Positions 28,789 to 36,549 of a stretch of DNA of 64,000 bases are shown here, piece after piece (within the stretch, counting starts at the first letter, position 1; the number at the start of each line of letters is the position of its first letter). The stretch covers positions 124,001-188,000 of the forward strand of contig NZ_CACSKD010000007.1 in assembly GCF_902706285.1 (NCBI RefSeq). Direction: 5' to 3'. The stretch is from Rhizobium sp. 18055 (GTDB lineage Bacteria > Pseudomonadota > Alphaproteobacteria > Rhizobiales > Rhizobiaceae). A program made the position numbers and the translations under genes. Under the pieces are notes generated by a model, which saw only the letters and a list, made by a program, of their open reading frames with translations, made no database searches and was not told the DNA's origin.

Positions 28789-28818
28789 CCCGGCGACCAC
28801 GATACTCGAAATCAGCAA

Positions 28819-28850
28819 AAAAGCAGGCGCCGCAACCGACGCCTGCTTTT
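28819..28850. terminator. Bidirectional intrinsic terminator
   Basis: 11-bp perfect stem AAAAGCAGGCG / CGCCTGCTTTT with a 10-nt loop, and T tracts on both strands. It lies between the convergent anti-sigma gene (+) and leuA (-) and serves both. Confidence 0.9.
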
Positions 28851-28863
28851 GTCATTCAAACGA

Positions 28864-30573
28864 TCAGGCCTTGTCAGCCTTCATGTCGAGCACGCGGTTG
28901 GCAGCCGAAACGATTGCCTCCAGCGACGCACCGACGATATTGGTGCTGATGCCGGCGCCAAAAATCTTGCCGCCGGGATAAGCCGTCTCGACATAGGAGA
29001 TGGCGGCCGCATTCGAGCCATGCTGCAGCGAATGCTCGGAATAATCCTGCACCGACATCTCGATGCCGAGATAAGACGACAGCGCATTGATGAAGCCGTC
29101 GATCGGGCCGTTGCCCCGGCCCTCGATCTGCTTGGTCACACCATTGTCGGTGATCTCGGCGGCAACGACGCGAACGCCCTTGTGCTCGGGATCGGCAAAG
29201 GTGTGGTGATCGACGAACTTGATGCGGCCCTTCGGCTGCGTCACGTAGCGTTCGATGAAATGCTCGTAGATCCGCTTCGACGGCAATTCCTTGCCCTCTT
29301 CGTCGGTGATCCGCTGAATTTCCTCGCGATATTCGACCTGCAGGTTGCGCGGCAGGTTCAGCCCGTAATCCTGCTGCAGGATGTAGGCGATGCCGCCCTT
29401 GCCGGACTGCGAGTTGATGCGGATGATCGCCTCATAGGAACGCCCCACATCCTGCGGATCGATCGGCAGGTAAGGCACCTCCCAGACCGGATGGTTGGCG
29501 ACCTTGATCGCCTTCATGCCCTTGTTGATCGCATCCTGATGCGAGCCGGAGAAGGCGGTATAGACCAGCTCGCCGACGTAAGGATGGCGATCGCCGATCG
29601 GCATCTGGTTCGAATATTCGAACACGTCCTTCATCCGCTCGATATCAGAGCAATCGAGCTTCGGATCGACACCCTGCGTGAACATGTTCAGCGCCATGGT
29701 GACGACATCGACATTGCCGGTGCGCTCGCCATTGCCGAACAGCGTGCCTTCGACGCGGTCGGCGCCGGCCAGCAAGGCCAGTTCGGCGGCGGCAATCCCG
29801 GTGCCGCGGTCATTGTGCGGATGCAGCGAGATGATCAGGTTCTCGCGATTGTCGAGATTGCGGCACATCCACTCGATCTGGTCGGCATAGACGTTCGGCG
29901 TCGCCATCTCGACGGTCGACGGCAGGTTGATGATCAGCTTGTTGTCGGGCGTCGGCTTCATCTCGGCAATGACGGCGTTGCAGATTTCCAGCGCCACATC
30001 CAGCTCTGTGCCGGTAAAGCTCTCAGGCGAATATTCGAAGCGATAACCGCCGCCCGCCTTGGCAGCCATGTCGGAGATCATCTTGGCGGCATCGACGGCA
30101 ATCTGCTTGATGCCCTGCACGTCCTTGGCAAACACCACGCGGCGCTGCAATTCGCTGGTCGAATTATAAAAATGCACGATCGGACGGTTGGCGCCTTCGA
30201 GCGCTTCGAAGGTACGGGTGATCAACTCGGGGCGGCACTGCACCAGAACCTGCAGCGACACGTCGTCAGGCACATTGCCCTGCTCGACGCACCAGCGCGC
30301 GAAGTCGAAATCGGTCTGCGAAGCCGACGGGAAGCCGATCTCGATTTCCTTGAAACCCATGTCGAGCAGCAACTGGAACATCCGCGCCTTGCGGTCGTGA
30401 CCCATCGGGTCGACCAGGGCCTGGTTGCCGTCGCGCAGGTCGACCGAACACCAGATCGGCGCGGTGGTCAGCGTCTTTGTCGGCCATGTGCGATCGGGAA
30501 TGTTGACCTGCGGATAAGCGCGATATTTCATCGCTGCATCAGGCATGCCGTGGGAGCGGGTCTTCGTGTCCAT
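28864..30573 (-). CDS. leuA: 2-isopropylmalate synthase
   Basis: 569 residues, the long alpha-IPMS form. It condenses acetyl-CoA with 2-ketoisovalerate, the first committed step of leucine synthesis. The TIM barrel begins with WCSVDLRDGNQAL (metal and substrate site). It continues with EIEIGFPSASQTDF and ISLHPHNDRGTGIAAAELAL (the H-x-H metal ligands) and GNGERTGNVD. The C-terminal ~130 residues form the leucine-binding regulatory domain. The ATG at 30573 has GGAAGAGAAG just upstream and is preferred over 30597. The leader ORF at 30727-30852 suggests leucine-dependent control before translation. Confidence 0.97.
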   Translation of the reverse strand: MDTKTRSHGMPDAAMKYRAYPQVNIPDRTWPTKTLTTAPIWCSVDLRDGNQALVDPMGHDRKARMFQLLLDMGFKEIEIGFPSASQTDFDFARWCVEQGNVPDDVSLQVLVQCRPELITRTFEALEGANRPIVHFYNSTSELQRRVVFAKDVQGIKQIAVDAAKMISDMAAKAGGGYRFEYSPESFTGTELDVALEICNAVIAEMKPTPDNKLIINLPSTVEMATPNVYADQIEWMCRNLDNRENLIISLHPHNDRGTGIAAAELALLAGADRVEGTLFGNGERTGNVDVVTMALNMFTQGVDPKLDCSDIERMKDVFEYSNQMPIGDRHPYVGELVYTAFSGSHQDAINKGMKAIKVANHPVWEVPYLPIDPQDVGRSYEAIIRINSQSGKGGIAYILQQDYGLNLPRNLQVEYREEIQRITDEEGKELPSKRIYEHFIERYVTQPKGRIKFVDHHTFADPEHKGVRVVAAEITDNGVTKQIEGRGNGPIDGFINALSSYLGIEMSVQDYSEHSLQHGSNAAAISYVETAYPGGKIFGAGISTNIVGASLEAIVSAANRVLDMKADKA

Positions 30574-30684
30574 GTCTTCTCTTCCTATTCCCGTCATCTA
30601 GCCGCGTCATAGCGCATGGCCTGCCTGTTGGCGATGACGAATCCGGTGCAAAGTGTCCGGTTATCGATTTTTGGGATTAGTCGA

Positions 30685-30728
30685 GAGGAGCTATGGCCGG
30701 GCGGGCTTTGGGCCGCCGGGCGCTCCTC
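30685..30728 (-). other. Candidate attenuator hairpin between leader ORF and leuA
   Basis: On the minus strand the leader stop codon runs into GAGGAGC, which pairs with GCTCCTC 30 nt later (7 bp); an inner GGCGG/CCGCC stem adds to it. No T tract follows, so if it regulates it would work through Rho, pausing or masking rather than intrinsic termination. Confidence 0.5.
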
Positions 30729-30852
30729 AACGGACCCGGCAACCGCGTGTAAGGCCGAGAAGAAGAAGCGATGTCAGGGCGCGCGTATTGTCACGGAGCG
30801 CGATGCGCCCGCGTGCAATCTGCTCAGAAATCATGATGCCCGTGTTCTTCAT
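30727..30852 (-). CDS. Leucine-rich leader peptide of leuA (41 aa)
   Basis: A short ORF between benE and leuA, starting MKNTGIMISEQ. It ends with a control region reading L-T-S-L-L-L-L-G-L-T, including four Leu codons in a row (CTT CTT CTT CTC), followed by TRGCRVR and stop. Six of ten codons in that stretch are Leu. No Shine-Dalgarno is visible; the ATG lies 7 bp after a TATACA -10 box, so the message is probably leaderless. The layout is that of an attenuation leader for the downstream leucine gene. An internal ATG at 30834 would give 35 residues. Confidence 0.75.
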   Translation of the reverse strand: MKNTGIMISEQIARGRIALRDNTRALTSLLLLGLTRGCRVR

Positions 30853-30859
30853 GCCAGCG

Positions 30860-30888
30860 TGTATAGCCGCAGCGCAGAAAACTGGCAA
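30860..30888 (-). promoter_or_regulatory. Predicted promoter of the leuA leader transcript
   Basis: TTGCCA (30883-30888), a 17-bp spacer, then TATACA (30860-30865), close to the housekeeping sigma consensus. It begins 8 bp past the benE stop codon. The leader ATG falls 8 bp after the -10 box, where transcription would start. Confidence 0.7.
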
Positions 30889-30896
30889 GTCCCCGT

Positions 30897-32081
30897 CTAT
30901 TTTTTCCTCAATTGCACGAAACGCGACAGCGCCATCATCAGCCCGCCCGCCAGCAAGCCCCAGAACGCACCCGAGATTCCGCCGAACGACACACCCGAGG
31001 CCGTCACCAGAAACGTGATCGCCGCCGCCTCGCGCGATTCGGGCGCCTGGAACGCCGCCATCGCCGAGCCGGAGAAGGCACCGACCAGCGCCAGACCGGC
31101 CACCGCCTGGATCAGGATCGGCGGCGCCAGCGCCACCGAGGCGGTCACCGCACCGGCAAGCGGCCCGAGGATGAGGTAGCAGATGCCGCAGACCAGCACT
31201 GCCCAGTAGCGCCGCTTCGGATCGGGATGGGCGTCGGGCCCGGCGCACATCGCCGCAGTGATCGCCGCCAGATTGACGGCATGGCCGCCGAACGGCGCCG
31301 ACAGCAGCGAGAAGAAGCCGGTGGAGGCAAACAGCGGCCCCGGTCTGGTCTGATAGCCATTGACCTTCATCACCGCGATGCCCGGAATATTCTGCGACGC
31401 CATGGTGACGATGAACAGCGGCAGCGCGATCGAGATGAAGGCTGGAAGATTAAACACCGGCATGACGAACTCGACCGTCGGCACCAGCGACTGCTTCACC
31501 GTTGCCAGTGCCCCGACAGGGACATCGACGCCGACCACCACCACCAGCACGAAGGCCGCCAGTGCAGCCGGCACCGCCCACAACCGTTTGAAGGCACCAA
31601 CGACGATCCAGGCGAGCACGATCGGCAGTCCGAGCAGCGGATTGAACCCGATCGCCTTCACCGGCGCAAAGCAGAGCCCGATCAACACCCCCGCCAGCAT
31701 CGCATTGGCGAGCGGCGCCGGGATGGCGGCAACAGCCCGCCCCAGCGGCTTGAACAGGCCGGCGATGACGATCAGCAGCGCGCAGACGATAAACGCCCCG
31801 ACCGCCGCATTGAACCCGCCCTCGACCACCCCGGTGCTGGCCAGCAGCGCGCCGCCCGGTGTCGACCACGCCATGCTGACCGGCAGCCGCGTCGTGGCGC
31901 TCAGCACGATGGCGCAAAGCCCGAGCGAAATCGACAGCGCCATCAGCCCGGACGCAGCCTGCGCCTCGGTGGCACCAACCGCCTGCAGGCCATGCAAGAC
32001 CACGGCGAAGGAACTGGCGAAACCGACGAAAGCGGTGAGAACGCCCATGAACAGGGCCTGGACGGAAAAGTCTTTGAGCAT
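30897..32081 (-). CDS. benE: Benzoate/H+ symporter, BenE family (394 aa)
   Basis: Very hydrophobic protein of the BenE/YdcO family with about 12-14 TM helices. Family blocks include LSATTRLPVSMAWSTPGGAL (about residues 61-80), the segment ANAMLAGVLIGLCFAPVKAI, TMASQNIPGIAVMKVNGY and APFGGHAVNLAAITAAMCAG. It imports aromatic acids such as benzoate with protons in characterised members. No aromatic degradation genes are nearby, so the true substrate is unsure. It is monocistronic, with the leuA leader promoter directly after its stop. Confidence 0.92.
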   Translation of the reverse strand: MLKDFSVQALFMGVLTAFVGFASSFAVVLHGLQAVGATEAQAASGLMALSISLGLCAIVLSATTRLPVSMAWSTPGGALLASTGVVEGGFNAAVGAFIVCALLIVIAGLFKPLGRAVAAIPAPLANAMLAGVLIGLCFAPVKAIGFNPLLGLPIVLAWIVVGAFKRLWAVPAALAAFVLVVVVGVDVPVGALATVKQSLVPTVEFVMPVFNLPAFISIALPLFIVTMASQNIPGIAVMKVNGYQTRPGPLFASTGFFSLLSAPFGGHAVNLAAITAAMCAGPDAHPDPKRRYWAVLVCGICYLILGPLAGAVTASVALAPPILIQAVAGLALVGAFSGSAMAAFQAPESREAAAITFLVTASGVSFGGISGAFWGLLAGGLMMALSRFVQLRKK

Positions 32082-32197
32082 GGATGCACTCTGGCGACGA
32101 GAAAGGCTGCATGGAGCCGTATCGTAAAGCCGGCCGCAAGGCCAGATGACGCGCTATCTGGCCTTCCAGAGAGATGGCAGGGCCGTGGTCCACAAAC

Positions 32198-32238
32198 AAA
32201 AAAAGCGCCCTCGCCTGCCATCCGGCAGACAAGGGCGC
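32198..32238 (-). terminator. Intrinsic terminator of the clpP-like gene
   Basis: Near-perfect 15-bp stem (GCGCCCTCGCCTGCC / GGCAGACAAGGGCGC, with mismatches in the middle) followed on the minus strand by a run of seven T. It lies 16 bp past the protease stop codon. Confidence 0.9.
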
Positions 32239-32253
32239 CTTCATCTCATGCGA

Positions 32254-32838
32254 TCAGATATCGCTCTGCGACGTCACGATGCGCGAAACCAGACCGTAGG
32301 TCTTGGCTTCTTCTGCAGAGAGCCAATAGTCGCGGTCGGTGTCGGCTGCGATCTTCTCGTAGGTCTGGCCGGTTGCGGCTGCCATGATCTTGTTCAGGCG
32401 CTCGTTCATCTTGATGATTTCACGCGCCTGGATCTCGATATCAGACGCCATGCCGCGCGTACCGCCGGAGGGCTGGTGCAGCAGGAAGCGGGTGTTCGGC
32501 AGGCAAAGGCGACGTTCCTTCGGTGCTGCGACGAAAATCAGCGCACCTGCGGAAGCCACCCAGCCGGTCCCGATCATCCAGACCTTCGGCTTGATGAACT
32601 TGATCATGTCATGGATCGAATCGCCCGACTCGACGTGACCGCCTGGCGAGTTGACGTAGATGCGGATGTCGTCATCGCTGGCTGCGGCAAGTGCCACCAG
32701 CTGCGAGCAGACCTTCTGCGCCAGTTCCTGGTTGATCGGTCCATAAATGAAGATGGAACGCGACTTGAAAAGGTTCGCCTCCGTTTCCTTGCCGAGCGGC
32801 AGTTCCTTCGTCTTGTCGTCCTGGTCTTCGTCGTTCAT
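32254..32838 (-). CDS. ATP-dependent Clp protease proteolytic subunit, divergent ClpP (194 aa)
   Basis: S14 peptidase fold with the catalytic Ser in [11 protein letters not shown] (about residue 93-103), His in [10 protein letters not shown] and a later Asp. The oxyanion strand is [20 protein letters not shown]. ClpP forms tetradecameric chambers fed by ClpA/ClpX. This copy differs from the typical housekeeping ClpP (usual CIGQAASMGA replaced by TGWVASAGA) and has no clpX beside it, so it is probably one of the extra ClpP paralogues of rhizobia. The ATG at 32838 has AGAGAGG about 6 bp upstream; a longer in-frame start at 32916 lacks one. Confidence 0.88.
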   Translation of the reverse strand: MNDEDQDDKTKELPLGKETEANLFKSRSIFIYGPINQELAQKVCSQLVALAAASDDDIRIYVNSPGGHVESGDSIHDMIKFIKPKVWMIGTGWVASAGALIFVAAPKERRLCLPNTRFLLHQPSGGTRGMASDIEIQAREIIKMNERLNKIMAAATGQTYEKIAADTDRDYWLSAEEAKTYGLVSRIVTSQSDI

Positions 32839-32951
32839 TCGAACCTCTCTCACGTAAATTCGGGTTCCCCGCACATAGTGCGACTCAATGCGTAAAACAA
32901 TGCGAGAAAAAGACAAGCCACGGAACGGGTGAAGATATGGTTAGGGGTCCC

Positions 32952-32993
32952 GGACTTACTGACATGGACTTACTGACACGGACTTACTGAAAT
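32952..32993. repeat. Three tandem 14-bp direct repeats
   Basis: Copies at 32952-32965, 32966-32979 and 32980-32993, consensus GGACTTACTGACAY. The first two differ at one base and the third at two. They lie in the 266-bp divergent space between the clpP-like gene and the DUF2076 gene. Confidence 0.95.
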
Positions 32994-33104
32994 GTAACTT
33001 TGCCAGGCTTTGAAAAGTCTCAATCCGTTCCTACGTCATTCACACGGCAGATGCCCTGCACAATCCACGCATGCAATCCCGGCATGCATTCAAGGAGACA
33101 GCCC

Positions 33105-33938
33105 ATGTCACCCGAAGAACGCCAGCTCCTGACCTCCCTGTTCGACCGTGTCCGCACCGCAGCCGCCACCCCGCGCGACCGCGATGCCGAGACGCTGGTC
33201 GATCAGAGCACCCGCGAACAGCCCTACGCCGCCTATTATCTGGCCCAGGCCGTCATCGTTCAGGAAAAGGGTCTGGAGGCCGCAGCCAGCCACATCAAGG
33301 ATCTCGAAGCGCGCGTCCACCAGCTCGAGGCCGAACAGAGCGACAATCACAAGGCCGAACAGGGCGGCGGCTTCCTCTCTTCGATCTTCGGCAGCAGCCA
33401 GCCACCGCAGCCGCCGCAACCGTCCCCGCCCTCTTCCGGCAACAATGCCGGCCCCTGGGGCGCAGCACCGCGCCAGCAGATCCAGCAGAACCAGGGTTTC
33501 GATACCGCCCCGCGCGCCATGCAGCAGCAGCAGCCATCCGGCCCGTGGAGCCAGCAGGCCTCGGCACCATCGGCCGGCGGCAGCTTCCTCCAGGGCGCAC
33601 TTGGAACCGCGGCCGGTGTTGCCGGCGGCATGCTGCTTGCCAATTCGCTGAGCGGCATCTTCGGCAACCACATGTCGTCGCTCGGCCTCGGTTCGGGCGC
33701 CACGCCGGCCAGCGCGCCGACGGAGGAAACCGTCATCAACAACTATTACAACAATGACGGCGACAAGCAGCAGGCAGACAATGACGCTGGCAAAGACGCA
33801 GGCAACAACCAGCAGGTCGCCGACAATAACGACAACACCAACGACGACGCCGGTCTGCAGCAGGCGGACTACGACAACAGCGATGACGGCTTCGATGACC
33901 AGCCGGATTTCGGCAACGACGACAGCTTCAACGCCTGA
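33105..33938 (+). CDS. DUF2076 domain-containing protein (277 aa)
   Basis: The N-terminus MSPEERQLLTSLFDRVRTAA begins the DUF2076 domain, continuing with helical and coiled-coil sequence (about residues 55-85). A low-complexity Gln/Pro/Gly region follows. Then comes a Gly/Ala hydrophobic patch (about 160-185, GTAAGVAGGMLLANSL), and a C-terminal tail very rich in Asp, Asn and Gln. DUF2076 proteins are described as periplasmic ligand-sensor-like, but no function is established here and no signal peptide is seen. AAGGAGA precedes the ATG. An upstream in-frame ATG at 33000 would run through the intergenic region. Confidence 0.88.
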   Translation: MSPEERQLLTSLFDRVRTAAATPRDRDAETLVDQSTREQPYAAYYLAQAVIVQEKGLEAAASHIKDLEARVHQLEAEQSDNHKAEQGGGFLSSIFGSSQPPQPPQPSPPSSGNNAGPWGAAPRQQIQQNQGFDTAPRAMQQQQPSGPWSQQASAPSAGGSFLQGALGTAAGVAGGMLLANSLSGIFGNHMSSLGLGSGATPASAPTEETVINNYYNNDGDKQQADNDAGKDAGNNQQVADNNDNTNDDAGLQQADYDNSDDGFDDQPDFGNDDSFNA

Positions 33939-33949
33939 TGCCGACAGCC

Positions 33950-33975
33950 AACGATCCGGCGACCGCCGGATCGTT
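33950..33975 (+). terminator. Hairpin terminator after the DUF2076 gene
   Basis: 11-bp perfect stem AACGATCCGGC / GCCGGATCGTT with a 4-nt loop, 11 bp past the stop. The following T content is low (TTGTCC), so efficiency is uncertain. Confidence 0.65.
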
Positions 33976-34073
33976 GTCCATGCCAGGTTTCGGTGGGCGC
34001 CGTTGCGCACGCATTGATAAGGCCCAGGCTGCCAGATAAGGTCCGCCAAAATTCCGGAGCAGGCGAGACAGCA

Positions 34074-34874
34074 GTGAAGACCCTCATCATCAGCCGCATA
34101 GCCGAAGACAAGAGACGGCGTTTTCAATCGCAGCAGATGACGAAGCTCGGGCTGGATTATCAGTTCCTCGATGCCTTCGAAGCCCGCGACCTCTCCGCCG
34201 AAGACTGCCAACAGGCCGCCAACGGCTGGCCGAGCCCGACACTGCGCCAGGACATCGCCTGCTTCACCTCACACAGAATGGCGTGGAAAGCCGTTGTCGA
34301 GCGCAAGGAAAAGACGCTGATCCTCGAAGACGACGCTGTGCTGTCGAGCGATATCGCAGAGGTGATGGAAACCATCGCTGCCCGCAACGACGACTGGAAC
34401 TGCGTCTACGATCTCGAATTCGTGCCGCTGCCACATATCCTCGGCAAATCGCCATTCTGGGCAGACGCCAAGGCCGGCTTCAAGGCCAGCCGCGTCTTCC
34501 AGAACCGCCTCGGCCTCGCTGCCTACATCATCGGCCCGGAGGCAGCCGCAAGAATGCTTGAGGATACCAAGCGCTATTCACTGATCGACGCTTTCTTCTG
34601 GCACCGCGCCTGGCTGAAAGCCTACCAGATCGAACCGGCACCTGTGATCCAGCAGCGCTTTCTCGAAGAGCATTCCGACAAGCCGGTGTTCTTGCGCATG
34701 GCCAATGACGACACGTTTCGCCCGCAAGGCAGGCAGCGCAAGCATCTGCTGCGGCTCTGGCTCGAAGCCATCAAGGCGCGAAATCTGCTGAGAGGTGCAT
34801 TCCGCAGCGAGAAGCGTGCCGTCGAGATCGACAAGGCGAAGTTTTCGCTCGACCCCGCCGGATCAGCAGACTGA
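34074..34874 (+). CDS. Glycosyltransferase family 25 protein (266 aa)
   Basis: GT25 (LPS beta-glycosyltransferase) fold. It opens with KTLIISRIAEDKRRRF (about residues 2-17) and LDYQFLDAFEARDL. The metal/nucleotide block is TLILEDDAVLSSDI, with the E-D-D acidic cluster (about residue 80), followed by GLAAYIIGPEAAARML. In rhizobia such enzymes add galactose or similar sugars to LPS core. I start at the GTG 34074 because the family N-terminus begins there and GGAG lies upstream. Upstream in-frame sequence looks non-coding. No other LPS genes are adjacent. Confidence 0.87.
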   Translation: MKTLIISRIAEDKRRRFQSQQMTKLGLDYQFLDAFEARDLSAEDCQQAANGWPSPTLRQDIACFTSHRMAWKAVVERKEKTLILEDDAVLSSDIAEVMETIAARNDDWNCVYDLEFVPLPHILGKSPFWADAKAGFKASRVFQNRLGLAAYIIGPEAAARMLEDTKRYSLIDAFFWHRAWLKAYQIEPAPVIQQRFLEEHSDKPVFLRMANDDTFRPQGRQRKHLLRLWLEAIKARNLLRGAFRSEKRAVEIDKAKFSLDPAGSAD

Positions 34875-34883
34875 TCGGATCGG

Positions 34884-34918
34884 CAACCGGCGGCGATAAG
34901 AGGTCATCGCCGCCGTTG
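34884..34918. terminator. Hairpin between convergent GT25 and queF genes
   Basis: GGCGGCGAT / ATCGCCGCC (9 bp, 8-nt loop), extended by CAAC/GTTG across a one-base bulge. No T tract is present on either strand, but its position between two convergent stop codons suggests a shared transcription end. Confidence 0.5.
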
Positions 34919-34933
34919 TCTGAAATCAAGCCC

Positions 34934-35398
34934 TCAGCCGCGACCGCGATAGGTCGCCACACCCTGATCCGGCAGCCACACGCCTTCCGGCGGCTTGCCG
35001 GTCTGCCAGAACACATCGATCGGAATGCCGCCGCGCGGATACCAGTAGGCGCCGATCCTCAGCCACTTCGGATCGAGCAGTTCGACCAGCCGCTTGGCGA
35101 TATAGATCGAGCAGTCCTCGTGGAAAGCGCCGTGATTGCGGAACGAATGCAGGAACAGCTTTAGCGCCTTCGATTCCACCAACCATTCGTTCGGGATGTA
35201 ATCGATGACGATATGGGCAAAGTCCGGCTGCCCGGTCATCGGGCAGAGCGAGGTGAACTCGGGTGCGGTGAAGCGCACCACATACTCGGTCCCGGCATGG
35301 TTGGACGGCACCTTTTCCAGCACCGCCGTCTCGGGCGATGTCGGGGCTTCGGTCTGCTGGCCCAGCATGGACAGGCTGGATACGTCGGTATTGGGCAT
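34934..35398 (-). CDS. queF: NADPH-dependent 7-cyano-7-deazaguanine reductase
   Basis: 154 residues, the short YkvM-type QueF. It reduces preQ0 to preQ1 in queuosine synthesis. The nucleophilic Cys lies in [13 protein letters not shown] (about residue 52), the substrate-binding Glu in [19 protein letters not shown], and HEDC carries the catalytic His. The ATG at 35398 immediately follows the stop of the cation efflux gene, so the two are co-transcribed. No other queuosine gene is in view. Confidence 0.95.
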   Translation of the reverse strand: MPNTDVSSLSMLGQQTEAPTSPETAVLEKVPSNHAGTEYVVRFTAPEFTSLCPMTGQPDFAHIVIDYIPNEWLVESKALKLFLHSFRNHGAFHEDCSIYIAKRLVELLDPKWLRIGAYWYPRGGIPIDVFWQTGKPPEGVWLPDQGVATYRGRG

Positions 35399-36313
35399 TC
35401 ATGCCTCCTTGATGACTTTGACGCGGATGCCGTGGGCCTTTTCGCCCTCCGGCTCGACGTGAATGGCGATGCTGGAGCCCGGATGCACGGCACGAATGGC
35501 ATCCTCAAGGCGATCGCAGATATCGTGCGCCTGCCTTACAGACATCGCAGCTGGCACGACAAGATGAAAATCGATGAAAGTGACGGCGCCGGCGCGGCGC
35601 GTCTTCAGGTCGTGCACCCCGAGCGATCCCGTCGCATGCGTGGCGATCGCATCCTTGATGGCGATCTCCTCATGCGGCTCGACTGCCTGGTCCATCAGCC
35701 CGCCGATCGAATGCGAGATCACCTTCCAGCCCTGGTAGAGAATGTTGATGGCAACGAGAATGGCAAGGATCGGGTCGAAGATCGCATAGCCGGTGGCAAG
35801 TGCCAAAAGCAGGCCGATCAGCACGCCAACCGACGTCACCACATCGGACATGATGTGCTGGCCATCGGCCGTCAGCGCCGCCGAACGATACGTGCGTCCG
35901 GTCCTGATCAAAAGCCGGGCCCACACCGCATTGATCACGCCCGCCGCGAAATTGATCGACAGACCCAGCACCGGCGCATCCAGCATGCGCGGATCAGACA
36001 GATGCCCGACCGCCTCGTTGACGATCAGCAGCGCCGCGACGACAATAAGGACGCCCTCGGTGACCGCCGACAGATATTCCGCCTTGTGGTGGCCGAACGG
36101 ATGGTCGTGATCGGCAGGCTTCTGCGCATAGCGGATGACGAAGAAGGCGATGAAGGCGGCAACGACGTTGACCGTCGATTCCAGCCCGTCCGAAAGCAGC
36201 GCCACTGAACCGGTCACCCACCAGGCCACCATCTTCAGGCCCATGACGCCGAGCGACATCGGGATGCCCCAGAATGCCAGCCGCCGAACCGTAAGATTGC
36301 CCTGTTCGCTCAT
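35399..36313 (-). CDS. Cation diffusion facilitator metal exporter (304 aa)
   Basis: CDF protein with six TM helices in the first ~205 residues. The first metal-site region reads LLSDGLESTVN (S-D-x3-S-x3-N) and the loop DHDHPFGHHKAEYLSAV matches the FieF/CzcD group. The second site is HIMSDVVTSVGV. The C-terminal cytoplasmic dimer domain has HDLKTRRAGAVTFIDFHLVV. It exports divalent metals (Zn, Fe, Co or Mn) against protons; the exact metal is not assignable. It is directly followed by queF. Confidence 0.9.
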   Translation of the reverse strand: MSEQGNLTVRRLAFWGIPMSLGVMGLKMVAWWVTGSVALLSDGLESTVNVVAAFIAFFVIRYAQKPADHDHPFGHHKAEYLSAVTEGVLIVVAALLIVNEAVGHLSDPRMLDAPVLGLSINFAAGVINAVWARLLIRTGRTYRSAALTADGQHIMSDVVTSVGVLIGLLLALATGYAIFDPILAILVAINILYQGWKVISHSIGGLMDQAVEPHEEIAIKDAIATHATGSLGVHDLKTRRAGAVTFIDFHLVVPAAMSVRQAHDICDRLEDAIRAVHPGSSIAIHVEPEGEKAHGIRVKVIKEA

Positions 36314-36391
36314 ATCTACCCCCTGCGTAGTTCAAGTCTGTCGTGCCAGTGCGGATGCGAACGAATTGCAGAAACAATGCCATTCAAACGC

Positions 36392-36424
36392 AAAACCGCC
36401 CGCGCGAAAATCGCGCAGGCGGCT
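36392..36424 (-). terminator. Intrinsic terminator
   Basis: 12-bp stem on the minus strand (GCCGCCTGCGCG / CGCGCGGGCGGT, one G-U pair) with a 5-nt loop and TTTT after it. It lies downstream of the 239-aa exported protein gene and upstream of the CDF gene, insulating them. Confidence 0.8.
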
Positions 36425-36549
36425 GTTGCGGGGGATATGGGCCAGAAATGGGGATTTGTCAAAGTGGAAGTGGCGGGGCGTGGACGGCACGCAAGCGTTG
36501 GAACGCAAAACAGGCCAGATTGCACCACAAGCGATCGTCAGGTCTACGA

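Noticed and set aside
30727..31248. A 173-aa minus-strand ORF running from within benE into the benE-leuA gap.
   Set aside because: Its first part is a shadow of benE in another frame. Only its last 41 codons, behind their own promoter, are kept as the leuA leader peptide.
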